64,000 nt of DNA from contig CAJNDS010002833.1 of assembly GCA_905221605.1 (NCBI GenBank), positions 60,001 to 124,000 of the forward strand, given 5' to 3'. This DNA comes from Symbiodinium natans (taxonomy: Eukaryota; Sar; Dinophyceae; Suessiales; Symbiodiniaceae). Below the pieces are notes generated by a model. It saw only the letters and a program-made list of their open reading frames with translations, was not told the origin of the DNA and made no database searches. The position numbers and the translations under genes were made by a program. Shown here in pieces: positions 18,659-28,500 of this stretch (the stretch's first letter is position 1; each line of letters opens with the position of its first letter).

Positions 18659-21129
18659 GTTTTTGGGTACTTGCAACCCCTTTAGGTTTTAGGGTGTAGG
18701 GTTTAGGGTTTAGGGTTTAGGGAAAGGGGGGGTACTGATAACCCCAGTTATGTTTTCAAGTACCCATGAACCTCCAAGTAGGGAAGGGAAATAGCAACGA
18801 GCAGCTCTTCAGTCACCAGGCGTTCCGGCGCGAGGCATGCGCGGACATCACGGCCCGCTTATGCTTCCGCGCCTCAAACCTATGAGGCCTCGGAAGGGGG
18901 ACGGGGGGGTTAGGGTTTAGGGGTTAGGGTTTAGGGTTTGGGGTTTGGGGTTTAGGGTTTAGGGTTTAGAGTTGGTCTAGAGGGGGGGGTGGGGGAGGGT
19001 TCCCCAAAATTAGGCTCAAAGTTTTTCAGCTTGAAGCCAACATCAAAAAGTTCTGTAGAAACAACGGCCACCGGCCTTTCGCAAGGTTGAAGGGGCATCT
19101 GTGAAACTACAGTGTAGGTACTGTAGAACGAGATTTCGCGAAGCGTGTTTATAGATCCTGCTTCTAATGGGCTTTATAATGTACATCACAACGCACGTGG
19201 TGTTTGCTTCTTTTGCTTTGTGTCTCATCCCTGTATCTTTGCAACCTACGAAGCAGCGCACATGCCAATGCTGGCCAAACTCTCGTTCTGTGGAGCTTCA
19301 ACTTCGCTTGGCTTTGAGCTTCCTCAAGCCGTAAAATCTCCCACCAGAAATACACCCAACATCCCCTCGGGCTCCTATCGGAAAGCCAGGGATCAGAAAA
19401 ACCAAAACCCTGAACCCTAAACCCTAAGCCGGGAAATTTCGCGTTGTGTCGCTATCAAACCCACGGTCCTGGCAGTTCCGGGGGTAAGCCGGAAACCCTA
19501 TGATTTGGCTGCTACTATATGGTCAGCCCTCTCAATTAGGTAAGTACCCTAGATATTCGGGGCCGCCTTGCAATAAGGAGCCAAAAACCCTAAACCCCAA
19601 ACCCTCAAACCCTGAACCCTAAAAACCCTAAACCCTAAAACCCTCAACCCTAAACCCTAAAGACCCTAAACCCTAAACCCTAAAACCCTAAAACCCTAAA
19701 AACCCTAAAACCCTAAAACCCCAAAACAAGAACCGTCATCAATTGCCTGTGCAGCTTCTGCCACCGCGCGGCGGACGCCCGAAGCCCTGAGCCCGAAATC
19801 CCTAAGACCCGAACCTTCGGGTTTGGGGTTTGGGGTTTAGGGTTTAGGGTTTAGGGTTCCGGGTTTAGGGTTTAGGGTTACGGGTTTAGGGTTTAGGGTT
19901 TAGGGGGGAGTCTCTGCTTGGGCAGGGAGCCCCCATTGGACCGCCACCGGATCTGCCGTCCTTGCTGCTGAAAGAGCGTTTCTCGCCCCAACGTTCCGAG
20001 GGTTCAGGGTTTCAGGGTTTAGGTCTCGGGTCAATTGCAGGGTTTCTTGATGAAACACTGTTGGTTGAACAGTTCCGCATTCTGTGGCGTCGCCCCTTGT
20101 TTTGGTTACCCGTGTCAGGCGGTAAGTTTCATGGTTGTAATCTTGTCGGACCTAAGATTCGGCGCACTTTCTCCCGCTTCCACGCCGCATAAACTCCAAC
20201 CCTAAACCCTAAATCCTAATCCCTAACCCCCCCCCCCCCCAAACCCCAAGCCCTAAAGCCCCAAAGCCCCAAAGTCCCAAACCCTAAACCCTAAACCCTA
20301 AACCCCCTGCGGCATCAGGAATTGTGTACCTGGGCACTCCGATCACTGCGGAGGTCCCCCGTTTTTGAGAGACTGCCTGAAGGTTGACGTGGCGGCTTCC
20401 GAAAGGAGGGTTTAGGGTTTAGGGTTTAGGGTTTAGGGTTTAGGGTTTAGGGTTCAGGGTTTAGGGTTTAGGGTTTAGGGTTTAGGGCCTGGGGTTCAGG
20501 GTTCAGGGTTCAGGGTTCAGGGTTCAGGGTTTAGGTCGTTTAGGTCGTTTAGGTTACTTGTAGCGACGGCTGATACCTAGCCCTCATCAAGATGTACATA
20601 TGTATATCTGCGTTTATACAGATTTACATGTCTACGCGCATACTACCCGAAATCCTACTTCGCAACTCCCGGGCTGACAGCAGGCCCAGATCAAAGGTGC
20701 TTGGAGAGTGACTGATGGCATCCTATCACCCTCCCCCATTCCCCCCCCCCCACCCCCACCCGCACCCTCAGATGGGGGGTGGGGGTGGTAGTGGGGGGTG
20801 GCAGTAGGTGGTAGTAGTAGTAGTCGTCGTCGTCGTCCTACCAGCAGCAGCAGTAGCAGCAGCAGCAGTACCGGCAGTAGCAGCAATAGCAGCAGGAACA
20901 GCAATAGCAAGAGCAATAGCAATTGCAATTGCAATTGCAATTGCAATTACAATAGCAATAGCAATAGCCATAGCCATAGCCATAGCCATAGCAATAGCAA
21001 TAGCAATAGCAATAGCAAAAGCAAAAGCAATAGCAGCAACAGCGGCAACAGCAGCAGCAGCAGCAGCAGCAGAAACAGCAGAAACAGCAGAAGCAGCACA
21101 AGCAGCAGCACTAGCAGCATCAGCAGCAT

Positions 21130-21201
<72 letters not shown>

Positions 21202-24200
21202 AAGCAGCAGCAGCAGCAAAAGCAGCAGCAAAAACAGAAGCAGCAGCAGCAGCAGCAGCGGCAGCGGCAGCAGCAGCAGCAGCGAGAGGAGCGAGAGGAG
21301 CGAGAGGAGGAGGATGGGGCGGACGAGGAGGAGGAGGAGGAGAAGGAGTCGTCGTCCCTGTGAGTGGTTTCCCCTTAAATATTCCGCTCTTAACTTCTAA
21401 TCGGATAACCTTGCAGCAAGCGACTCCCCAAGAATGTGACGATATTTATTTGTTGTTCGGCTTTGACCGTTATACTTAAGGGGCTTAGTATGAGGAATGA
21501 GGCTTGCAACATGACTGGGGAGCAGCCCAAATAGGGCCCTTGCTATTCCTTGGTCCAGGTTACCGAGCTCATCATCGCGCAGCTCCTGTACCTGAACTAC
21601 GAGTCTGCAGACAAGCCGGTCGAAGCCTCAGGGAAAGCCCTACCATGAACCAGAAGCCCGAACCCAAGGGGGAGGTCGGGGGCGAGGGCGGAGCCCTGGA
21701 CGTGCTTCGGGAAGCGGTGGTGTGAACGAGGCATCTTTCAGGTTTAGGGTTTAGGGTTTAAGGTTTAGGGTTTAGGGTTTAGGGTTCAGGGTTTAGGGTT
21801 TAGGGTTTACACCTGCCCAGATCACCCTCTACCTCAACAGCACCGGCTCCACGATCAAGAACAACACGCGGTGAGACACCTGGGATCTGTGCTGAGGTGC
21901 TGAGTATACGCAGCTTTACACCTTTTTGGGTACTATAAACCTCGTCTATGGGGTTTAGGGTTTGGGGTCAACAGAGTTTAAGGTTCAGGGTTTCCGCGTC
22001 TGGGCGGAAGGCAAGTCGTACTAGGGCCAGAGTGAAGCAGGGTTTATATTTCTGTTTTTGGTGAGTGTATATAAGGTTCCTTTTCAATATTGGTGAGTGT
22101 ATATACCTAAATATATACCCTACTTCATGTAGCTTACGACTAACCTCTACAAAACCCTACAGGGAACCCTTGGCCATAAGCTCTAAACCCTAACATTCCC
22201 TTTCCACGTGTGGCGGAAGGTATATCGGCGAGTCTAAAGTCGGGCTGGAAACAGATGCCTTCGCCATCGCGGATTGCATGGCGCTGCGGGCTTAGGGTTT
22301 AGGGTTTCGGGTTTAGGGTTTAGGGTTTAGGGTTTAGGGTTTAGGGCTAAGACCTGGAGGGGCCCGTATTTCCTTTTTTAAGGGTTGGGGTTCCCTCATA
22401 ACCCCCTTCAAGCCAAAAAAGGGCACCCCCTTTTTATTCCTAGATTCCTGGGTCTAGGAAGCCTTCGCAGACGAGCGTCTGTTGCTCAGAACATAAGGGC
22501 CATATTAGGAGTGCACGGGAAACTCCAAGGGGTACTTCCTTAAGGGTCCGAGTATGACTCCCTTGCGTTCGTTTGCTTGAAGCAATCATGGGACTCTGCT
22601 TTGGACCCCTCAGGTTGTGCCCTTGGGTCTGGGAGTCCTTGGTAATGGTTTCCTAAGGGAGTATAAGGGCCACATTGGGAGTATATTCGGGAAACCTCTT
22701 GGGGGGTACTTGCTTAGGGTCCGAGAAAAACTCCCTTGAATCAGGGGGTTTCGGGATGGCTATCAGCCCTGCTTTTGAATTTGCCCTCCTTACAGGTCTG
22801 ACTGAATCGGCTACCGAGGTATATCAAGCCTGACATACAGACCATCGCCATCGGCCAGGCCATTATGAGACTTGAGACCGAAGCACGACCCTAAACCCTA
22901 AACCCTAAACCCTAAACCCTAAACCCCAAGATAAGTTGCAATTCGCACAAAACTAGAGATGAAGGGACATCAAAGCCGCATGGGATGGGGGGGGGGGGGG
23001 GTAGTCTTGAATTCTTTGCTGCTCTTGGCTTTTCTGCTAGGCATGCCGCAGCATTCAGTCGATTCCTGGAGTTGAGTCAAACTTGTCGCAAACTTTGCGG
23101 CTCTTCGCTGTGCGAGGCCTATGGCACGGCGGCAGTGCTTCTGGGCCTGGGCAAGAAGGGCAAGCGTGGCTCAGCTTTCATGGAGTCATGTGGGCGCAGA
23201 GAGGTTCCCCCAAGCTAGATGCAACTGCAAGTCTGCCAGGCATGCTTGCGTCTTTATTGGAGCAGTGCTGTAGTTTCTTGGTGGCTGCTTGAGACCACGG
23301 ATGCCACGCACTCCAAAAGAGAGACCTGCAACCATGACACCGTGCATCAAGCAAGGTTTTGCGCTGCCGAACGCGACCATCATGCTCCGTCCTCAGTGCC
23401 TGTCCCCTCAATCCGAAGCCCTAAGGCCTAAAACCCTAAAACCCCAAAACCCAAAACCCGAACCCCGTTCCCTGAAGCTGGGCCATCTCCTGTCTCCTAA
23501 GCCACAGCTCGAGCTTCGAGATCTGGGAGTTGTTGGGCACAGCGAAGCATGAAAGACACTGAGGACCCTGAGCACCCTCAACACACCCTAAACCCTAAAC
23601 CCTAAACCCTAAATCTCTAGTCTCTGATGCAACCGAGGCTCTCTGAGCCGCGCGAACCACCAGCCCAAGGGCCCCGACAAGCTTCCGACATCCGGATCAT
23701 GGCCAAGGAGGCCCCGCATGCGGGTTGTAGGACCCATAGGGTTTCGGGCTTAGGGCTTGGGATTTTCGGGTTTAGGGTTTAGGGTTTAGGGTTTAGGGTT
23801 TAGGGTTTAGGGTTTAGGGTTTAGGGTCCTAAGTAGGACGTAGTGGTCGGACCACCTTCAACAATCATAGCACGATGCACTCGGCTGCTTGAACAAGGTT
23901 CGACCATGAGCAGCTCCATATGGCAAACCCACCAACATCGCAAGAGCAACAGATTCCCAAAACCGGTTTAGGCTTTAAGGCCTCCAGTAGACCTAAAAAG
24001 CAGGTATGCCCAAGTGTCGGGGCGGCAGATCCTACAGCCCCCTCTTGGAGGTTCATGGTGCCTATAATTTGGGGTTATAGGTACAGGTCTAGTTGGTTAG
24101 TAAGTACCATGAGCCTCCAAGTTGGCCCAGGTGCTGCAGAACCGGTCAACCATGAGCGAGCTGCTCTCCACCGCCACAGGCAAGAGCAAGGAGCAAGTGG

Positions 24201-24953
24201 TAGAGGACCCTCGGAGTCACAGGCACTCAGCCCTGGGACCCAGGGTAGGCCCTCATTCTTTTTTAGGGTTTAGGGTTTAGAGTGTTCGGTTTGGGGTTTT
24301 AGGTTCCGCCTTACATATGACCCTGCTTAAGGCTTAACAATGGCTATGCATGAGTCCTTAAGTGGACCTCAACACTTCAAGACTTCCGGTTTAGCGTTTA
24401 GGGTTTCAGGGTTTAGGGATTAGGGTTTAGGGTGTAGGGTCTCCTGACGCTCGAAGCACGAGGACACAAACCGCTGCTACTACATGACTCCCGAAGAGGC
24501 AGTGGAGTCTGGTGCTCAGTGAAGATGTCGGGGTGCTTCGATATCCCCCTTGGGAATTACTTTATTTTATCTATATAAGGCCCAAGAGGACATTAAGAAC
24601 AATCTTTTCATTAAGGTTCAAAGGGGAGTATAGGCTTCAGGTGATTTTGTGTGCATCGGACAAGGGCTCTCCTTTCCCTCAAGTTTCCTTATGCTTGCAG
24701 CCCGGCTTCAAAATGGATGTGGTAGCAAGGCAGAGGCCTCACCCCGAATGTCAGGGGGCCCGGGGGCCCGTGGAAACCTCCCTAAACCCTGAACCCTGAA
24801 CCCTAAACCCCAAACCCTAAACCCTAAACCCTAAACCCGAGGTATGGCCTCATTGACAAAGTCCTCACTCCCGAGAAGCTCAAGGGAGCCGGTGACAAGG
24901 ACCTCCTGTGCATTCCCGATTCTCCTCCGGGTCTTGCAGCTATTGCAGCGTAG
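18574..24953 (+). CDS. CLPR: ClpR-type plastid Clp protease subunit, whole gene (discontinuous)
   Basis: Twelve homologous exons plus two candidate presequence exons encode a ClpP/ClpR family subunit. In plastids these form the heptameric rings of the Clp protease core; ClpR members lack the catalytic triad and are structural. Visible in order: PPDLPSLLLKER, IVYLGTPI, TELIIAQLLYLNYES, ITLYLNSTGSTIKNNTR, KVGLETDAFAIADCM, YIKPDIQTIAIGQ, AYGTAAVLLGLGKKGKR, FALPNATIML, SDIRIMAKE, VLQNRSTMSELLSTATGKS, CYYMTPEEAVE and YGLIDKVL. The serine of the usual GQxxSMG box is replaced by Gly (GQAYGTAA), so the subunit should be inactive, as in ClpR. N-terminal exons read as signal peptide plus transit peptide. 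Donors GT and GC; phases agree at every internal junction from 19930 on. One exon between 18886 and 19930 is probably missing. Confidence 0.88.
18736..18779 (+). mobile_element. Family A element, right end only
   Basis: AAGTACCCATGAACCTCCAAG is the family A right terminal repeat. It lies between the two presequence exons and the left end is not visible. Confidence 0.55.
18813..18886 (+). CDS. ClpR candidate exon 2 (transit peptide)
   Basis: After a CTCTTCAG acceptor, in phase with the signal-peptide exon, the frame reads TRRSGARHARTSRPAYASAP: rich in Ser, Arg, Ala and Thr with no acidic residue, as in plastid transit peptides. Likely GC donor at 18887. Confidence 0.45.
18887..19929. other. 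Intron sequence; one ClpR exon probably hidden
   Basis: Holds TTTAGGG (18908-18969, 19818-19905) and CCCTAAA or CCCTAAAA (19585-19728) arrays. The next ClpR exon needs a phase-1 donor, while the previous candidate ends in phase 0, so at least one exon must lie here; I could not place it. Confidence 0.5.
19930..19977 (+). CDS. ClpR exon: PPDLPSLLLKER
   Basis: Encodes the conserved PPDLxSLLL lead-in to the Clp fold. Acceptor GGGAG; GT donor at 19978, phase 1. Confidence 0.85.
20319..20353 (+). CDS. ClpR exon: IVYLGTPITAE
   Basis: 35 nt. Acceptor CATCAG, GT donor at 20354. Matches the RIVYLG strand of ClpP/R. Confidence 0.85.
20408..20540 (+). repeat. Telomere-like array in a ClpR intron
   Basis: TTTAGGG units pass into five TTCAGGG units and then TTTAGGTCG variants. 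Confidence 0.93.
20797..21310 (+). repeat. Compound trinucleotide and hexanucleotide microsatellite in a ClpR intron
   Basis: About 500 bp of AGC-type repeats: GTAGTA and GTCGTC at the left, GCAATT and GCAATA or GCCATA hexamers at 20920-21030, then AGC runs with an uninterrupted stretch of about 20 units near 21130-21200, and GAGCGA or GGAGGA at the right. All frames are open (poly-Ser, poly-Ala, poly-Leu on the other strand), but its place between two in-phase ClpR exons makes it intronic. Confidence 0.95.
21559..21618 (+). CDS. ClpR exon: VTELIIAQLLYLNYESADKP
   Basis: Exactly 20 codons matching the ClpP/R helix and strand TELIIAQLLYLxYE. GTCCAG acceptor, GT donor at 21619. Confidence 0.92.
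21741..21807 (+). repeat. Telomere-like array in a ClpR intron
   Basis: About nine TTTAGGG units, one TTCAGGG. Confidence 0.93.
21821..21870 (+). CDS. ClpR exon: ITLYLNSTGSTIKNNT
   Basis: Contains the YLNSTG motif that in ClpR replaces the YINSPGG of ClpP. CCCAG acceptor, GTGAG donor at 21871, phase 2. Confidence 0.92.
22030..22137 (+). mobile_element. Introner-like element, family F, in a ClpR intron
   Basis: Shares TTTTTGGTGAGTGTATATAAG, GGTTCC and ATATATACCCTACTTCA with copies at 39722, 46288 and 55444. GTGAGTGTATATA occurs twice inside. Confidence 0.8.
22220..22282 (+). CDS. ClpR exon: YIGESKVGLETDAFAIADCM
   Basis: Matches the VGxETEAFAIYD segment. CGGAAG acceptor; the only in-phase donor is GC (22283), giving M-A-Y at the junction as expected from homologues. 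Confidence 0.9.
22351..22457. mobile_element. Introner-like element, family D, in a ClpR intron
   Basis: AGACCTGGAGGGGCCCGTAT ... GTTGGGGTTCCCTCA ... AAAAAAGGGCACCC ... TTCCTGGGTCTAG, as in the copies at 16574 and 40092. Confidence 0.75.
22819..22858 (+). CDS. ClpR exon: YIKPDIQTIAIGQ
   Basis: Helix leading to the active-site loop. ACCGAG acceptor, GC donor at 22859 in phase 0. Confidence 0.9.
23117..23165 (+). CDS. ClpR exon: active-site loop without serine
   Basis: AYGTAAVLLGLGKKGK follows GQ from the previous exon; Gly sits where ClpP has the nucleophilic Ser. AGGCC occurs at both intron ends (donor CAG-GCC, acceptor GAG-GCC). GT donor at 23166, phase 1. Confidence 0.92.
23356..23388 (+). 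CDS. ClpR exon: FALPNATIML
   Basis: Matches the RFxLPNxxIMI strand. GCAAG acceptor; GT donor at 23389 chosen because it keeps phase with the next exon. Confidence 0.8.
23664..23710 (+). CDS. ClpR exon: QGPRQASDIRIMAKE
   Basis: Corresponds to the GQAxDIxIxAKE helix start. The His of the ClpP triad (normally HQP just before) is absent from the spliced product. The acceptor could lie a few codons upstream. GC donor at 23711. Confidence 0.75.
23765..23826 (+). repeat. Telomere-like array in a ClpR intron
   Basis: About nine TTTAGGG units. Confidence 0.93.
24044..24121 (+). mobile_element. Introner element, family A (short), in a ClpR intron
   Basis: CTTGGAGGTTCATGG and CCATGAGCCTCCAAG are near-perfect inverted ends; the intron's acceptor CCCAG lies 9 nt beyond the right end. 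Confidence 0.88.
24131..24199 (+). CDS. ClpR exon: VLQNRSTMSELLSTATGKSK
   Basis: Matches the handle helix (VLxxRxxxxELLSxxTGxSxEQ). GT donor at 24200. Confidence 0.92.
24457..24506 (+). CDS. ClpR exon: HEDTNRCYYMTPEEAVE
   Basis: Matches D(T)xRxxYMTPEEAVEYG. The Asp of the ClpP triad normally lies just upstream of this region and is not obvious. GT donor at 24507. Confidence 0.9.
24538..24633 (+). mobile_element. Introner-like element, family H, in a ClpR intron
   Basis: ATATCCCCCTTGGGAATT at the left and AAGGTTCAAAGGGGAGTATAG at the right; the same element occurs at 32602-32702 with about 85 percent identity by eye. Confidence 0.82.
24842..24953 (+). CDS. ClpR last exon: YGLIDKVLTPEKLKGAG
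   Basis: Completes the Clp fold. The stop TAG (24951-24953) is the first TAG of the TAGGGTTTAGGG array that follows. Confidence 0.88.
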
Positions 24954-25497
24954 GGTTTAGGGTTTAGGGGTTAGGGGTTAGGGTTTAGGGGTTAGTAAGT
25001 TAAGGGTTAGGGGTTAGGGGTTTAGGGGTTTGGGGCTTAGGGTTTAGGAAGAGACCGAACAATAGGTCTTGGAGCCCCTAAACCCGATGCCCCAAATCAC
25101 AAGAGTCGTTGACAGTGTTGCGGCCCTGTGAGATCCGAGATCAGAGCCCGGAATAGACCCTAAACCCTAAACGCTAAACCCTAAACCCTCTAAGGGTTGG
25201 AAGCATGGACCCACTAGTATAGTCCCTTACCCTTGTTTATAGGGATCCGAAGTATGGGCCCTTAATACTTAACGTGTATATATAAGGGTTACATAATCGG
25301 GTCCCCAAACTAAGGGCCCGTACTTCGGACCCTAGAAAGCCCCAAGAGCCTGAACCCTAAGTTCTTAACCGGCGCCAAAATAGGGTGGGCTTCGCGCTTA
25401 GGGGTGTCGACTCCGGGGTACTCACACAGGGGAAGTTAGAGGGTTTACGGTTTGGGGTTTAGGGTTTAGGGTTTAGGGTTTAGGGTTTGCCACACAG

Positions 25498-25535
25498 GGA
25501 AGTTAGAGGCGGTGGCGATCTTGATCCTCACATGC
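25498..25535 (-). CDS. Unknown minus gene, possible 3' exon
   Basis: After GTGAG the frame reads SRSPPPLTSLC in phase with the preceding exon if a GA donor at 25683 is used. Weak; an alternative frame reads LIEACEDQDRHRL before TAA. Confidence 0.3.
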
Positions 25536-28500
25536 CTCAATCAGCTTGATCATTGGGGATGTTCTCCTTTGTACCGGCGGTCCTTGTTCGGGATTATCGT
25601 AAGGGGGTACTATAATCCCGAGTAAGTACTATAATCCCGAGTAAGGACTGCTAGTAGAAGGGGGAACATCCGAATTCATCATCCTGAATCATATCCCCAA
25701 TCGATGCAGTGAAAGGATGTGCCATCCTTCGTCTCGGCCATGTCCTCTTGAGCAGCTAACCTGAAGCAGCGGCGAGGATTGTGTGGTACACACGGTCGAT
25801 AAGGTCTCAGGGGCTTAGGGTTTCAGGCTCGGGGTGCGCGGCTGGAGTTGATGGTTTGGATTACTTCTATACTGACTAGACCCAGAAAACAACAGTCTGA
25901 TCTTGTGAGAGCACGCCTCCACAAAAAACCCAAAATGTAGAGCCCAAAACAGGGGTACCCCTCCTATACCACAAAAATAATGGAACCCTCTTGAAGGAAC
26001 CCCCCCCCCCCCCAAAAAAAAAAAAAAGGGTACTCCCAACCCTAAACCCATATGTCACGAGGCTGTCGGGGGCGATTCCCGAGAGGTGTTCAGGAGAAAC
26101 GGGAAGTTTTCTCACCTCTGGGCCCTGCCCTGCCCATCTGCGGGTTGTTCTGTCTCAGGGCCACCTTTTTCAAAGTCCTTTCTACGAACCCTCAACCCTA
26201 AACCCTAAACCCTTCATGTAGAACAACCCCCTGTGGTGCAGGTCAGGGGCCCGAGCGTAGGGTATAGGAACACCGATGCCGGGTGTCAGGAATGTTTCTT
26301 CAACACTGCTGGCGGCTGCTTAGCGTTTTAGGGTTGAGGGTTTGGGGTTTAGAGTTTAGTGTTTAGGGTTTTGTGTGTCGGCGAATAAGTGTAGCTCGCA
26401 TGATGTTCGGGCCTCCGGCAGCCATGCGTCTTGCTGACTGCGCGCCTCAAGCGACTGATACAAAGGCGCTTGCTTGCTATGCTCTCTGGCTCCAACTCCT
26501 TCCGTTTAGGATTTAGGGTTTAGGGTTTAGGGCTTGGGGTTTAGGGTTTAGGGTTTAGGGTTTAGGGTGTAGGGTTTAGGGTTTAGGGCTTGGAGTTTAG
26601 GGTTTAGGGTTTAGGGTTTAGGGTTTAGGGTTTAGGGTTTAGGGTTTAGGGAGCTATGACCCTAAGAGTTGGTCCGCCAGCAGTGGCCCTAAGAGTTGGG
26701 TTGTTCCCCCCTTATCCTAACAGTCCTGAGTAGGGATTAGGGATGATAGTACCCCTAGTAGAGTCCCTATGAAGGATTGTTAGTATACCGACGAGCATCC
26801 CAAGCTAAGACCCCCAAACCTTTTCCAAAACTTGTTTGGGGGTGGGGGGGATTCCTTTGAGTCCTTTTAAGGGGGGACTTCTGCGGGGAGACCTCACTTG
26901 TTGGAATCACCCTGAAGCATAGAAGCTACGCGCCATCCCACATGCTGAGCTCAACCTTGTTGCATCCGTGGCAGCTTTTGCGCATACAGCTTGAAACCAT
27001 GCGCTCCATGAACCGAGCTAGATTTGAGTCTGCTGGTTAAAGTCCTGAGATACTGCCTGGCCCCGACAAGCAGAGTACCGGTTACAGAAGCAATGAGCAG
27101 CAGCAGCGCGGTGCCTCGCCGGTGTACTTCATACACATTTCACGATTGAACGAACTTATCGACAGAAGAGTTGAGTCCTACGAGCCGAGCATCCACACCC
27201 CCCCCCCCCCCCCCCTGCCCCCTGCCCCTGCCCCAAGTTCATCAAGATGATGCAGTCACTCGAAGAAGGTGGGCTTTGTGAGCTGCTGCATCGATATCCA
27301 AAGCCCTATACCCTAAACCCTAAACCCTAAACCCTAAACCCTAAACCCTAAACCCTAAACCCTAAACCCTAAACCCTAAACCCTAAACCCTAAACCCTAA
27401 ACCCTAAACCCTAGCTAAGATCGGTCTTTTCACAGGCAGTGTACCGCTCACTGCGAACGCCCCCGGCTTAGACAGGGCTTTTGCGGCCCCAGGTTGCACT
27501 TGAGGTGTAGGGTTTAGGATTTAGGGATTAGGGTTTAGGGTTTAGGGTTTAGGATTCAGGGTTGAGCGTGCTCACAGGCCGATGCGCGGCATGCAACATC
27601 GAGATGGCAGGTGGCACTGTTGCGGGGGACTCGGTGCGCACCTTCATTCCCTGCGGAGCACCCCTAAAACCCTGAAAAAAAGCCCTAAATGAAATTTTTA
27701 ACCGTATGAACCCTCAATGAAACTTAGCCGCATAAGCCCTTTAAAGACCCTAACAGTTAAACCCAAAATGAAACTGGAGCCTATAAACCCTAAAACCCCC
27801 TCTCCATCTTTCAGAAGCTGCAGTAAAAGCATGCCGAAGGTGCTTGGTGGCTTTAGATGCCGTCCTGGCGAGGAACTCAGACTGTGGAGCTGTTAGGGTC
27901 TAGGGTTTAGGGTTTAGGGTTTAGGGTTTAGGGTTTAGGGTTAATATGGGAGTTTCCGAAATAGGGGTACCCTTTAAAAGGGGTCCCTTTAAGGGGATTC
28001 TCTTCTATTTGGGGAATAGCAGGGGTACCCCTATTTTGGGAAATGCCCATATGCAAATATGTCGGAACATAAGAACATACTCATATACAATAATACAGGA
28101 GTACTGAAGCGGAATAAGGAGAATACAAATAGTAGAAATAGTACGAATATTGCGAAGAAAGATATTCTACAATGAATAGAAGTAATAAGATGAGAATAGC
28201 AATAAGAATGGCAAAAATAAAAATATTAATCAAACTAAGAATAAGAATGAGAATGAGAATAAGAATAAGAATAAGAATAAGAATAAGAAGAAGAAGAAGA
28301 AGAATACTGCTAATTATAAGAATAAGAATAAGAAACAACAGTAGCAACAAGAATTTCAACATTCATACTCAACAAGAATCGTCAAGATGATCGCATGCGT
28401 CATACTGTATTCATGGTAGCTCATAATCATCCTGTCCTGCCTGAAGGCTCCGTTGATGGTGCTGTCACCCTTCGCCTTCGACATGAACTCCTGGTCTACC

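Noticed and set aside
18422-18685. ORF starting MASSPFASGSAP through the CCCTCAA array
   Set aside because: The open frame exists only because CCCTCAA lacks stops; the more plausible leader peptide is in another frame at 18574.
20768-21479. ORFs of up to 223 codons (poly-Ala, poly-Ser, poly-Leu)
   Set aside because: All frames of the AGC microsatellite are open, and the segment lies between two in-phase ClpR exons.
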